Assembly (NCBI GenBank): GCA_036520615.1
Contig: DATDJI010000023.1
Location: 111,738 to 175,737, forward strand
DNA length: 64,000 bases
Reading direction: 5' to 3'
Source of the DNA: CAMCXE01 sp036520615
Lineage (GTDB): Bacteria > Pseudomonadota > Gammaproteobacteria > Pseudomonadales > Cellvibrionaceae
The notes under the pieces are model-generated. The model was not told the DNA's origin. It searched no databases and saw only the letters and a list, made by a program, of their open reading frames with translations. Each line of letters starts with the position of its first letter. The stretch's first letter is position 1. Shown one piece after another: positions 1 through 8,668 of this stretch. Position numbers and translations under genes: made by a program.

Positions 1-1469
1 TTGGCGTTGTAGGTGACCTTTTGGCAAAAATCGTTACCTTGGCCGTATTCTTCGCGCACGATATGAATAATGTCATCGGCGTGGCTGTCGGTTTTGGCGA
101 AAATTAAGGTTTTGGGTACTTCACTGCGGTTGGGGAATATTTTTTGTTCTACCGCCACCTTCATGGCTTTTATCACTTGGCGGATTTGGCTGGTGTTAAC
201 TACCGAGCGGTCTAGCTCTTTGCTGCTGTAGTCTTTTTCTTCTTCGGTTTGGTCCCAGCGTTTTTTGCGGGTGAGTTTATCGCGGTGGTCTACCCATTCT
301 TTGGCTTCTAATTTTGCACCGGCTTGAGTGATATCGGTTTCTATTTCGTAGACGTCGTAGCCGACGTTTACGCCATCGAGCACGGAATCTTCATAGCTGT
401 ATTCAGCGACGACGTTTTCATTAAAAAACCCGTAGGTGCGTTTGTCTGGGGTGGCGGTGAGGCCAATTAAAAAAGCATCGAAATAATCCAGCACTTGTTT
501 CCAGAGGTTGTAAATGGAGCGGTGGCATTCGTCGATAATAATAAAGTCGAAGGTTTCAATGGGGACGACGGGGTTGTATTGAACGAATTTCGCTTGTTTT
601 TGAATTTGTTTAACCTCATGCAGGGAAATGTCTTCAGCGCTTTCGTCTATTGGCTGGCCGCTCAATATGGAATACATACGCTGAATAGTGCATATACAAA
701 CTTCGGCCGCACTGTCGATGGTATTGCTACTCAGGCGTTGCACTATGTGGTTTTCGTGAAAAAAACTTTCACGCCCCGGTGGTTTAAACGCGTGGAATTC
801 CTGCTGGGCTTGTTTGCCGAGGTTGCGGGTATCCACTAAAAATAATATGCGTTTGGCGCCACCGTAATTTAATAAACGGTACACCGCATTAATGGCGGTA
901 AAGGTTTTGCCTGCACCGGTTGCCATATGGATGAGCGAGCGGGGGCGGTTATTACTGAGGGATTTTTCTAAGCCGCGAATCGCATCAATTTGGCAGCTTC
1001 GTAAATTTGCAGTAGGTAACTCCGGCATATTGTTACGCATTTGATAGCGAGTCGATTCTGCCCGCTCATACCATTGCTGCAAGGTTTCAGGTTTAAAAAA
1101 ATGGAAAATTTCGCGGGCGCGTGGTGCTGGGTCGCGGCCATCGGTAAAGCGGATGATTTGGCTGGTGGCTTCAAATAAAAATACCAGGGGCTTGGTTTCT
1201 TTATTCCACTTTAGGTTGCTATTGGCGTAGCGGGTTGTTTGACCTTCGTGAGCACTGAGTATGGTGGCATCTTTTTTAGCTTCGATAACACCGACAGGCT
1301 TGCGGTTTAAGTAAAGCAAATAATCAGCTGGACCTGTGTCCGTGGGGTGTTCACGTACCGCAATTCCGAGACCAGCCCCAAGGTTGACCTGGCGATAATC
1401 CTGAATTAACCACCCTGCCTGAATGAGTTTCTGATCGATTATTTGTCTTGCTTGGGCTTCTGGCGTCAC
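1..1469 (-). CDS. hsdR: Type I restriction enzyme R subunit (HsdR), partial
   Basis: Translocase/nuclease subunit of a type I restriction-modification complex, which would work with HsdM and HsdS. The frame is open from a GTG at 1467-1469 to the left edge (about 489 codons) and the C-terminal part is missing. A GGAG lies 7 nt before the GTG. Order of elements: N-terminal nuclease core with D49 and the E63-A-K65 motif (TGPADY...VIEAKK), then Walker A ATGAGKT at about 183-189, the DEAD-type box DECH at 313-316 and a following LTATP motif III. An ATG at 1487-1489 opens an eight-codon frame whose stop overlaps the GTG. The layout resembles the EcoEI/type I R family. No hsdM or hsdS lies in this window, so whether the system is complete cannot be seen. 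Confidence 0.9.
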   Translation of the reverse strand, partial: MTPEAQARQIIDQKLIQAGWLIQDYRQVNLGAGLGIAVREHPTDTGPADYLLYLNRKPVGVIEAKKDATILSAHEGQTTRYANSNLKWNKETKPLVFLFEATSQIIRFTDGRDPAPRAREIFHFFKPETLQQWYERAESTRYQMRNNMPELPTANLRSCQIDAIRGLEKSLSNNRPRSLIHMATGAGKTFTAINAVYRLLNYGGAKRILFLVDTRNLGKQAQQEFHAFKPPGRESFFHENHIVQRLSSNTIDSAAEVCICTIQRMYSILSGQPIDESAEDISLHEVKQIQKQAKFVQYNPVVPIETFDFIIIDECHRSIYNLWKQVLDYFDAFLIGLTATPDKRTYGFFNENVVAEYSYEDSVLDGVNVGYDVYEIETDITQAGAKLEAKEWVDHRDKLTRKKRWDQTEEEKDYSSKELDRSVVNTSQIRQVIKAMKVAVEQKIFPNRSEVPKTLIFAKTDSHADDIIHIVREEYGQGNDFCQKVTYNA

Positions 1470-1630
1470 CGTTTGTCTCCGTTAGACATGACTCAAGAGT
1501 CCGCCTATTCAAGTATGAGTTGCGGTTTTATTATGGGAATGTGCTTGATCTATACAACTGTTTACCGTCTTCTCCATCCTCTTATTACAGAGAAAAAAAG
1601 GTTTATTCAAATATTATTTGTATTGGACGT

Positions 1631-2755
1631 TTACGGCATAGATGTTGATTCTTTCCCCTGCCTTAAATAAAACTCCTGCACATACCCCTCCAACCGATCC
1701 TGCGCAATCGCATCCCGCAACTCCTGCATAATCACCTGATAATGCCGCAAATTGTGAATAGTATTTAACTGCGCGCCCAACATCTCCCCGCATTTATCCA
1801 AGTGATGCAAATAAGCCCGGCTAAAATTTTGGCAGGTATAACAATCACAGCTTTCATCCAAAGATGAAGGATCATTTTTATGCACAGCGTTACGGATTTT
1901 CACCACACCAGTGCGAATAAATAAATGCCCATTGCGGGCATTGCGTGTGGGCATTACGCAGTCGAACATATCGATGCCGCGGCGCACAGCTTCTACTATA
2001 TCTTCCGGCCTGCCCACACCCATTAAATAACGCGGTTTATCGGCAGGCATTTTATTCGGTAAAAAATCTAAAATGCGCAACATGTCTTCCTTAGGTTCGC
2101 CCACGCTTAAGCCGCCGATAGCGTAACCGTCGAAATCAATTTTAGTTAATTCATTTAAGGATTCTTCGCGCAGATTTTCATACATGCCGCCTTGCACTAT
2201 GCCGAATAATGCTGCGTTGTTGCCTTCGTGGGCGCGTTTGGAGCGCTCGGCCCAGCGCAGGGATAATTGCATGGATTTACGCGCTTCGTCGGGCGTGGCT
2301 GGATATGGCGTGCACTCATCGAAAATCATGACGATATCGCTGCCTAAATCCCGTTGCACTTGTACGGCAATTTCTGGATTTAAATAAACTTTGCTGCCGT
2401 CCACAGGCGAGCGAAATGTCACGCCTTCTTCGGTGATTTTGCGCATTTCACCCAGGCTAAAAACTTGGAAGCCGCCGGAGTCGGTAAGAATTGGGCCGTG
2501 CCATTGGGTGAAGTCGTGCAAATCACCGAGGGTTTTAATTACGTCGGTACCAGGGCGCAGCATTAAATGAAATGTATTGCCGAGAATTATCTGCGCGCCT
2601 ATTTCTTTTATATCGCGCGGCAACATTCCTTTAACCGTGCCGTAGGTGCCTACGGGCATAAAGGCCGGGGTTTCCACCACGCCGCGCGGAAATATCATAC
2701 GGCCACGGCGGGCGCGGCCGGAGGTGGTATCAACTTCAAATTGCATATGGCTCAT
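1631..2755 (-). CDS. tgt: Queuine tRNA-ribosyltransferase
   Basis: Exchanges guanine-34 for preQ1 in the anticodon of tRNAs with GUN anticodons (queuosine pathway). The 374 aa length is standard for bacterial Tgt. Visible motifs are the active-site TDSGGFQVFS (D92), FDECTPYP, GGLSVGEP, and the C-terminal zinc site CDCYTCxxF followed by a conserved HHL and NIHNL. It overlaps queA by 4 nt (ATGA), so the two are translationally coupled. A second in-frame ATG, three codons downstream (MQFEV), could be the true start. In most gammaproteobacteria yajC-secD-secF follow; here 160 nt of empty sequence and then hsdR follow. Confidence 0.97.
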   Translation of the reverse strand: MSHMQFEVDTTSGRARRGRMIFPRGVVETPAFMPVGTYGTVKGMLPRDIKEIGAQIILGNTFHLMLRPGTDVIKTLGDLHDFTQWHGPILTDSGGFQVFSLGEMRKITEEGVTFRSPVDGSKVYLNPEIAVQVQRDLGSDIVMIFDECTPYPATPDEARKSMQLSLRWAERSKRAHEGNNAALFGIVQGGMYENLREESLNELTKIDFDGYAIGGLSVGEPKEDMLRILDFLPNKMPADKPRYLMGVGRPEDIVEAVRRGIDMFDCVMPTRNARNGHLFIRTGVVKIRNAVHKNDPSSLDESCDCYTCQNFSRAYLHHLDKCGEMLGAQLNTIHNLRHYQVIMQELRDAIAQDRLEGYVQEFYLRQGKESTSMP

Positions 2756-3804
2756 AGGGATTCAGGCACGTCTTTGTGGGCATGAGGGTTGCGAGTAATA
2801 AACATGGCATCGCCATAACTGAAAAATCGGTAGCGCTCGGCTACGGCCAGGTTGTAAGCGTCCAAAGTGCGACGGTAACCGGCGAATGCACAAATAAGCA
2901 TTAGGAGCGTGGATTCGCTCAGGTGAAAATTCGTAACTAGTGCATCGACGGTTTTAAATGTGTAACCGGGATAAATAAATATATTTGTGTCGCCTTCAAA
3001 GGGCGCGATTTCACCGCTCAGGCTTGCGGTTTCTAGGCAACGTACGCTGGTTGTACCTACGGCGATGACGCGGTTGCCACGCGCTTTTGCGGCCTTCACC
3101 TGCTCACACACATCATTGCTCACCTGCATCCATTCGCTGTGCATGCTGTGCTCAAGAATATTATCCACGCGCACCGGCGAGAAAGTGCCTGCACCTACAT
3201 GCAAAGTGACAAACGCGGTGTCAATGCCCTTTTCGGTAAGTGCTTCCAACATAGTTTCATCAAAATGCAGGCCAGCAGTGGGCGCAGCAACTGCGCCGGG
3301 GGTTTGAGCATAAACGGTTTGGTAGCGCTCGCGGTCGGCCGCTTCATCGGGCCGAGTAATATAGGGCGGCAGTGGTATATGGCCTAAGCGCTCCAATACA
3401 TGCAGCGGCGGCTCGCTAAAGCGCAAATGGAAAAGCGCCTCTTTACGGCCCAGCACTTGTACGCTAGTGGTTTCATCTAAATGAATAATACTGCCCGCTG
3501 GTGGGCTTTTACTCGCACGCAATTGCGCCAGAGCTTCGCCGCCTGGCAATAGGCGCTCGATAAGAATTTCTACCTTACCTCCACTGGCTTTGTGGCCGAA
3601 CAGGCGAGCGGGAATTACGCGGGTGTTATTAAAAACTAATAAATCACCGGGGTTTAACAGGCCGGTCAGCTCATTAAATTGGTGGTGGGCAAGCTCACCA
3701 GTATTACCGTCCAAACACAATAAACGGCTGGTGCTACGTTCTGGGGCCGGTGCAAAGGCAATAAGCTGATCGGGCAAATGATAGGCAAATGCCTGGCGTA
3801 ACAT
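2752..3804 (-). CDS. queA: S-adenosylmethionine:tRNA ribosyltransferase-isomerase
   Basis: Adds the epoxycyclopentane moiety, from the ribose of SAM, to preQ1 in tRNA, giving epoxyqueuosine. The 350 aa length is normal for QueA. Recognisable family stretches are the N-terminal YHLPDQLIAFAPAPERSTSRLL, shown here as YHLPDQLIA and RSTSRLL, then FNNTRVIPARL, PTAGLHFD, LHVGAGTF, GTTSVRCLE and TNFHLSESTLLML near the C-terminus. It is the first gene of the queA-tgt unit and is divergent from msbA across a 157 nt gap that must hold both promoters. Confidence 0.97.
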   Translation of the reverse strand: MLRQAFAYHLPDQLIAFAPAPERSTSRLLCLDGNTGELAHHQFNELTGLLNPGDLLVFNNTRVIPARLFGHKASGGKVEILIERLLPGGEALAQLRASKSPPAGSIIHLDETTSVQVLGRKEALFHLRFSEPPLHVLERLGHIPLPPYITRPDEAADRERYQTVYAQTPGAVAAPTAGLHFDETMLEALTEKGIDTAFVTLHVGAGTFSPVRVDNILEHSMHSEWMQVSNDVCEQVKAAKARGNRVIAVGTTSVRCLETASLSGEIAPFEGDTNIFIYPGYTFKTVDALVTNFHLSESTLLMLICAFAGYRRTLDAYNLAVAERYRFFSYGDAMFITRNPHAHKDVPESL

Positions 3805-3961
3805 AAAATATCTCGAATTCTAAGCCGCAGGGGCACTGTAAAAGCTGCGCAGGGTACTGGAAATTAGCCGCTTTCGCTACGACTGGGCGCTAACAAGACG
3901 TAGGCCGCCAAATCAGAGATAATTGCTTTTTTTCCGCGAGCACTTCTTCTTGAGCACACCG

Positions 3962-5710
3962 ATGCCTAACTCTGCTGCTGATAATTCCTGGCAACTGTAC
4001 CGCCGCCTTTTAGGCTACACCCGCCCCTATAGCCGTCTATTAATTATTAGCCTGTGCGGATTTTTACTGTATTCCGGCATGGAAACATTAATGGCGCAGC
4101 TGATGAAATACTTTGTGGACGGCTTGGAAAGCCGCGACAAACAATTAATGTGGATGGTGCCAGTTGCCATTGTGGCAGCGCGTTTTGTTCATGGTGTGGG
4201 TTCGTATTTTGGCAACTATTATATTGCGCGCGTGGGCATTCACGTCGTGAATGATTTACGCCGCGATTTATTCAAGCATTTATTACATTTACCCAGCCAG
4301 TATTACGACAATCAAAATTCTGGCGAAATAATTTCCCTTATTACCTACAACGTGGCGCAGGTTACTGGCTCCGTAACTAAAGCTGTACAAGTGGGCCTGC
4401 GCGATGGATTTACTGTATTAGGGTTATTTGTCTATTTAATATGGGTGGATTGGAAGCTCACCTGTATTTTTGTCGCCATCGCACCAGTGTTAGGCCTATT
4501 AGCCAACGCCGCTAGCCGCTACTTCCGCCGTTTAAGCCGCCGCATGCAAGTGAGCATGGGCGACATTACCCATATTACCAATGAAGCCATCAGCGGATTT
4601 CGCCTGGTTAAAAGCTACAACGGGCAGAAATATGAAGCCGAGCGTTTTAACGCTGCGTGTAAAAATAATAATTTATTAAGCAAAAAATATGAGCGCATAG
4701 CTGCCTTACAAGGGCCGCTATTTCATCTGGTTATTGCCGTTAACCTATCGATTATTTTATTTTTAATTATGACGTTTTGGCAGCAGGATACAGGCACCGC
4801 CGTTGCCTATTTGACGGCTGCGGCGATGATCGCCAAGCCTTTACGCCAGGTGGCCACAATAAATGAAACTGTGCAAAAAGGCTTGTCCGCTGCTGAGACT
4901 ATTTTTGAAGTTATCGACATGCAAGGCGAGCGCGACGAACACAGTGCTCTATTGAAAGTTTCGCAAGGCGCTATTGAGTTTCGCGATTTGAATTTTAGTT
5001 ATAGCGAGCACAAGCAAGCACTTAGTAATATTAATTTTACCGTGCAGCCTGGGCAAACCGTGGCGCTAGTGGGTCGCTCCGGCAGCGGTAAAAGCACGCT
5101 ATCGCATTTATTACTGCGCTTATATCAAGCACAACAAGGTGCAATTTTGATTGATGGCACACCGATAAATCACGTCAGTTTAAATAGCCTGAGGCAGAAT
5201 ATTGCCTTGGTCAATCAACACACCATTTTGTTTAACGATACAGTTGCACGCAATATTGCTTATGGGCTGGACGACAACGACATCGACTTAGACCGGGTGC
5301 ACTCGGCTGCGCAATTAGCGCAAGCGTCCAAATTTATTCAGGCACTGCCGGAGGGTTTCAATACATTAATTGGTGAAGACGGCGATAAACTTTCCGGCGG
5401 CCAGCGACAGCGTTTAGCTATTGCCCGCGCTATTTATAAAAATGCGCCTATTTTAGTTTTAGACGAAGCCACATCTGCGCTGGATAACGAAGCGGAAAAA
5501 GCTATTCAAATCGCTTTAGATGCCCTGGCAAAAGACCGTACCACTATTGTTATCGCTCATCGTTTAAGCACGATTGAAGCAGCGGATAAAATTGTGGTTA
5601 TGGAGCAAGGTGCAATTGTCGAAATGGGCACACACGCCGAATTAATTCTCGCCAACGGCGCTTACGCAAAACTACATAGCTCGGCTGTAAATGGAGTAAC
5701 TCCAGAATGA
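3962..5710 (+). CDS. msbA: Lipid A ABC exporter, ATPase/permease (MsbA)
   Basis: Homodimeric inner-membrane ABC exporter that flips lipid A-core across the inner membrane. The N-terminal half has the six hydrophobic membrane helices of a type IV exporter. The C-terminal nucleotide-binding domain has Walker A GRSGSGKST (about residue 370), signature LSGGQRQR, Walker B ILVLDEATSALD and the H-loop IVIAHRLST. I chose the ATG at 3962 (582 aa, the length of E. coli MsbA); a TTG at 3923 in the same frame would add 13 residues. Its stop overlaps the start of waaA by 4 nt, which fits joint lipid A export and Kdo transfer. A closely related peptide or drug exporter cannot be excluded by sequence alone, but the WaaA partner favours MsbA. 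Confidence 0.9.
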   Translation: MPNSAADNSWQLYRRLLGYTRPYSRLLIISLCGFLLYSGMETLMAQLMKYFVDGLESRDKQLMWMVPVAIVAARFVHGVGSYFGNYYIARVGIHVVNDLRRDLFKHLLHLPSQYYDNQNSGEIISLITYNVAQVTGSVTKAVQVGLRDGFTVLGLFVYLIWVDWKLTCIFVAIAPVLGLLANAASRYFRRLSRRMQVSMGDITHITNEAISGFRLVKSYNGQKYEAERFNAACKNNNLLSKKYERIAALQGPLFHLVIAVNLSIILFLIMTFWQQDTGTAVAYLTAAAMIAKPLRQVATINETVQKGLSAAETIFEVIDMQGERDEHSALLKVSQGAIEFRDLNFSYSEHKQALSNINFTVQPGQTVALVGRSGSGKSTLSHLLLRLYQAQQGAILIDGTPINHVSLNSLRQNIALVNQHTILFNDTVARNIAYGLDDNDIDLDRVHSAAQLAQASKFIQALPEGFNTLIGEDGDKLSGGQRQRLAIARAIYKNAPILVLDEATSALDNEAEKAIQIALDALAKDRTTIVIAHRLSTIEAADKIVVMEQGAIVEMGTHAELILANGAYAKLHSSAVNGVTPE

Positions 5711-6990
5711 TTGGGCTGCGCCTATATACTGCGCTTTGGTATATCGCTCTGCCAATTATTATTCTGCGTTTATTCTGGCGCAGTTTTAAAGCCGTAGATT
5801 ATCGCCGTAATATTTTTGAGCGTTTAGGCTTTATAAATACCGTTAATAGCGACAAACCCTGCCTGTGGATTCACGCGGTGTCATTAGGCGAAAGTATCGC
5901 CGCCACTGCACTTATTCGCAGTTTATTAAAAGCTGGGCAGTATCATTTATTAATTACTAACACCACCCCCACAGGTCGAGCGCGTATTCAGCAGGAGTTT
6001 GGTAGCAGTGTGAGCCAAGCCTGGGCTCCTTACGATTTGCCCGCAAGTATTGAGCGTTTCATACAGCGCGCCAAACCATGTGGTTTAATTATTATGGAAA
6101 CTGAATTATGGCCCAACTGGCTTGCCATTTGCCGCAAACATAATATTCCGAGTTTATTAGCCAACGGGCGTTTATCAGCAAGCTCTTGTCGCGGCTATCA
6201 ACGCTTTGCTGCATTAAGTGCACGCATGATGGAGGATATTAATGTTCTTACCGTGCAAACTGAGCAACACGCTGAACGCTTTGCGAGCCTTGGTGCTCAT
6301 CACACTAAAATTCTGGTGGCAGGCAATATTAAATTTGATGTTCAGCTAGATGATGCACTTATTTCTAAAGCTCAAGCGAGTAAATTGCATTTGGCCGGGC
6401 GGCCTACTTTAATTGCGGGCAGCACGCACGACGGTGAAGATGAAATTATTTTAGCGGCTTTCGCGCAAATATTAAAAGAAAGCCCCCAAACATTATTAAT
6501 TTTAGTGCCGCGCCACCCAGAGCGATTTGATTCAGTAGCAACGTTAATTAGATCAGAAGGTTTTACGCTTGCGCGCAGGAGTACAGATAATTTACCGAAC
6601 GCTCAGCAGCAAATTTTACTCGGCGATACGCTCGGAGAATTAACACTTCTATACGGCCTAGCCGATGGCGCGTTTATAGGTGGCAGCTTAATTAAGCGCG
6701 GTGGGCACAATATGCTGGAAGCCGCGCTCTGGGGTATTCCGCTTGCCACTGGGCCCTTTATGGATAACTTTGCACAATTGTATGCAGACCTTTCCGCCTG
6801 CGGCGCTTTAACGACTGTTTCCTCTGCACATGAATTGGCGGTATTTTTCCTTGGCTGTCAAAGCGATCCATCTCGCGCCAAATTCATGGGAGCAGCCGGG
6901 CATGCTTATTTAATTGGCAACCAAGGGGCGCTCACTAAAATACAACAAGCGATAAATCATTTATTAACCAGCAACGCCACATTGAAATAA
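5707..6990 (+). CDS. waaA: 3-deoxy-D-manno-octulosonic acid (Kdo) transferase
   Basis: Membrane-anchored glycosyltransferase that adds Kdo from CMP-Kdo to lipid IVA. The protein (427 aa) has an N-terminal hydrophobic anchor (residues 1-24), the WIHAVSLGE motif, the family signature METELWPNWL, an AGSTHDGEDE stretch where the GT-B domains meet, LVPRHPERF, and a C-terminal GGHNMLEAALWGIP donor-binding region. It overlaps msbA by 4 nt. Whether it adds one or two Kdo residues cannot be read from the sequence. Confidence 0.95.
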   Translation: MIGLRLYTALWYIALPIIILRLFWRSFKAVDYRRNIFERLGFINTVNSDKPCLWIHAVSLGESIAATALIRSLLKAGQYHLLITNTTPTGRARIQQEFGSSVSQAWAPYDLPASIERFIQRAKPCGLIIMETELWPNWLAICRKHNIPSLLANGRLSASSCRGYQRFAALSARMMEDINVLTVQTEQHAERFASLGAHHTKILVAGNIKFDVQLDDALISKAQASKLHLAGRPTLIAGSTHDGEDEIILAAFAQILKESPQTLLILVPRHPERFDSVATLIRSEGFTLARRSTDNLPNAQQQILLGDTLGELTLLYGLADGAFIGGSLIKRGGHNMLEAALWGIPLATGPFMDNFAQLYADLSACGALTTVSSAHELAVFFLGCQSDPSRAKFMGAAGHAYLIGNQGALTKIQQAINHLLTSNATLK

Positions 6991-7107
6991 TGTGCATCCG
7001 ATAAAAACCAGAGCAGCGCCGCATCTAGCATTTCACATGACCTATCCAACACACTGCTTTTTAGTGTATCTATAATAAATCTAATAAAACTTACGGCGGT
7101 TTAACCC

Positions 7108-7701
7108 ATGGAAACACTTATTCAAAAACACGGCTGGATTGTTTTAGTTTGGTTCTTTATTTTCTCTTACTTTCTAGGCTTGATCTGGCAGGCAATCATG
7201 CAAAGAGTATGGGGCAATGCCATTCTCAAAGAACTCTCCACTGACAGCGCTCTGTATTTAAAAACCAAACTTGGTGAATTCAGAGTCGATGGCACGCACA
7301 GAAAATTCAGCTTTAAGCTGAAAAAAGATAAAGCCTGGCAGGCGGTTGGCTTTGAAAATGTCAGAAATATACATATTTTTAGAGAAGTTAATGGCGGCGC
7401 TTTAATAGAATTTATTCTTGGCGATTGGGGCCTATGGGATTTAAAAGGCCGCTACCGCGATGTAATCAACACCTACAAAATTCAAATCACCCTGCAGGAC
7501 AGTCGCGATATTCCCATTTTTGTTCTCCGTCAATACGAGCAAAGAGAAATGTGGCTGGGACACCTATTTTTATACGTTGGCAATCGCATACTTAAAGCAC
7601 TGCATTTATATCAAGAGGGCGAGGATGTCGCCCAGGAGAAATTAGCGCATCTGGTCGACACGTTTAACGCTGTAGGGTTTGCTATAAACGTGCGGGACTA
7701 A
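7108..7701 (+). CDS. Uncharacterised membrane-anchored protein, 197 aa
   Basis: I do not recognise the family. One hydrophobic helix sits at residues 10-32 (IVLVWFFIFSYFLGLIW) and the rest is soluble with alternating beta-type stretches (GALIEFILGDWGLWDLKGRY, KIQITLQDSRDIPIFVL). There is no cleavable signal site, so the body probably faces the cytoplasm or periplasm from a single anchor. It is preceded by a possible -10 (TATAAT at 7071-7076). It stands alone between waaA and the peroxiredoxin gene, separated by 117 and 214 nt, so there is no operon context to suggest a job. Confidence 0.75.
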   Translation: METLIQKHGWIVLVWFFIFSYFLGLIWQAIMQRVWGNAILKELSTDSALYLKTKLGEFRVDGTHRKFSFKLKKDKAWQAVGFENVRNIHIFREVNGGALIEFILGDWGLWDLKGRYRDVINTYKIQITLQDSRDIPIFVLRQYEQREMWLGHLFLYVGNRILKALHLYQEGEDVAQEKLAHLVDTFNAVGFAINVRD

Positions 7702-7835
7702 ATAAGTGGAATTGCTGCTTCAATATGCGATTCAAGGCCTGCCTCGGCATGGCAAACGTATTGCCTGACACTATGATGGCCATATAAAAATTTTATCTAA
7801 TGTTGCGCCGCAACGGGTTATGATTGCCTCAGGCT

Positions 7836-7855
7836 ATCAGGTTGAACCACCTGAT
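7836..7855. promoter_or_regulatory. Inverted repeat upstream of peroxiredoxin gene
   Basis: ATCAGGT and ACCTGAT are perfect 7-nt arms around TGAACC, about 60 nt before the peroxiredoxin start. It could be an operator or a hairpin in the leader. It does not match the ATAG-N7-CTAT half-site of OxyR, so no regulator is assigned. Confidence 0.35.
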
Positions 7856-7915
7856 TGATCTCAACCCCAAACACCTCAAAAATCCTTTAAAAACTTTAGC
7901 AACAGGAGAACCCCT

Positions 7916-8518
7916 ATGGGCGTATTAGTAGGTAAACCCGCACCAGACTTCACAGCACCTGCAGTATTGGGCAATGGTGAAATCGTCGATAGCTATAGCT
8001 TTTCTGCCGCCACTAAAGGCAAAAAAGCCGTTGTGTTCTTTTACCCTCTGGATTTCACCTTTGTGTGCCCTTCAGAATTATTGGCGTTTGATAGCCGTGT
8101 AGGTGAATTCGCCAAGCGCGGTGTTGAAGTCATCGGCGTGTCAATCGACTCCCACTTCACCCATAACGCCTGGCGTAATACTGCAGTAAACGACGGTGGC
8201 ATTGGCCCAGTTAAATACACGCTAGTGGCCGATATCACGCATGCAATCTGCAAAGCCTATGATGTGGAATCAGCGGGCGGCGTTGCCTTCCGCGGTACAT
8301 TCATCATTGACGAAGAAGGCGTTGTGCGCTCGCAAATCGTTAACGACCTACCGATCGGCCGCAATGTTGACGAAACTCTGCGCACCGTTGATGCATTAAT
8401 TTTCCACCAAGAACACGGTGAAGTATGCCCAGCTGGCTGGAAAGACGGCGACAAAGGCATGGTGGCAAGCCCTGAAGGTGTAGCCGCTTACCTAGCTGAG
8501 AACGCAAGCAAACTTTAA
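7916..8518 (+). CDS. Typical 2-Cys peroxiredoxin (AhpC/Prx family)
   Basis: Thiol peroxidase that reduces H2O2 and organic peroxides in the cytoplasm. The 200 aa protein has the peroxidatic site FYPLDFTFVCPSE (Cys at about 47) and the resolving Cys in GEVCPAGW near residue 169, which is the typical 2-Cys arrangement. The start is supported by CAGGAG 7 nt upstream. No ahpF lies nearby, so reduction would rely on another reductase or on thioredoxin. It is closed by a strong terminator and is monocistronic. Confidence 0.95.
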   Translation: MGVLVGKPAPDFTAPAVLGNGEIVDSYSFSAATKGKKAVVFFYPLDFTFVCPSELLAFDSRVGEFAKRGVEVIGVSIDSHFTHNAWRNTAVNDGGIGPVKYTLVADITHAICKAYDVESAGGVAFRGTFIIDEEGVVRSQIVNDLPIGRNVDETLRTVDALIFHQEHGEVCPAGWKDGDKGMVASPEGVAAYLAENASKL

Positions 8519-8542
8519 ATCCCGCAGGCTTTAAACTGCGTA

Positions 8543-8573
8543 AAACCCCGAACAGTGTTTCGGGGTTTTTTTT
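8543..8573 (+). terminator. Intrinsic terminator after peroxiredoxin gene
   Basis: A 10-bp perfect stem (AAACCCCGAA/TTCGGGGTTT) with a 6-nt loop is followed by a T run. The A run before it makes it potentially bidirectional. Confidence 0.9.
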
Positions 8574-8668
8574 GCCCCTATTTTGGCTTTGCAAAACCCC
8601 GCCATACTTATACAGTGAATTTTTGGCGCAACGATGGCTTTTGGTCACCATTTATCAGGATATTCCCC

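Noticed and set aside
495..839. 114-aa plus-strand frame at the left end
   Set aside because: It is antisense to the helicase part of hsdR, whose frame has recognisable motifs.
1443..1670. 75-aa plus-strand frame between hsdR and tgt
   Set aside because: Overlaps both neighbours, no ribosome site, no resemblance to a protein.
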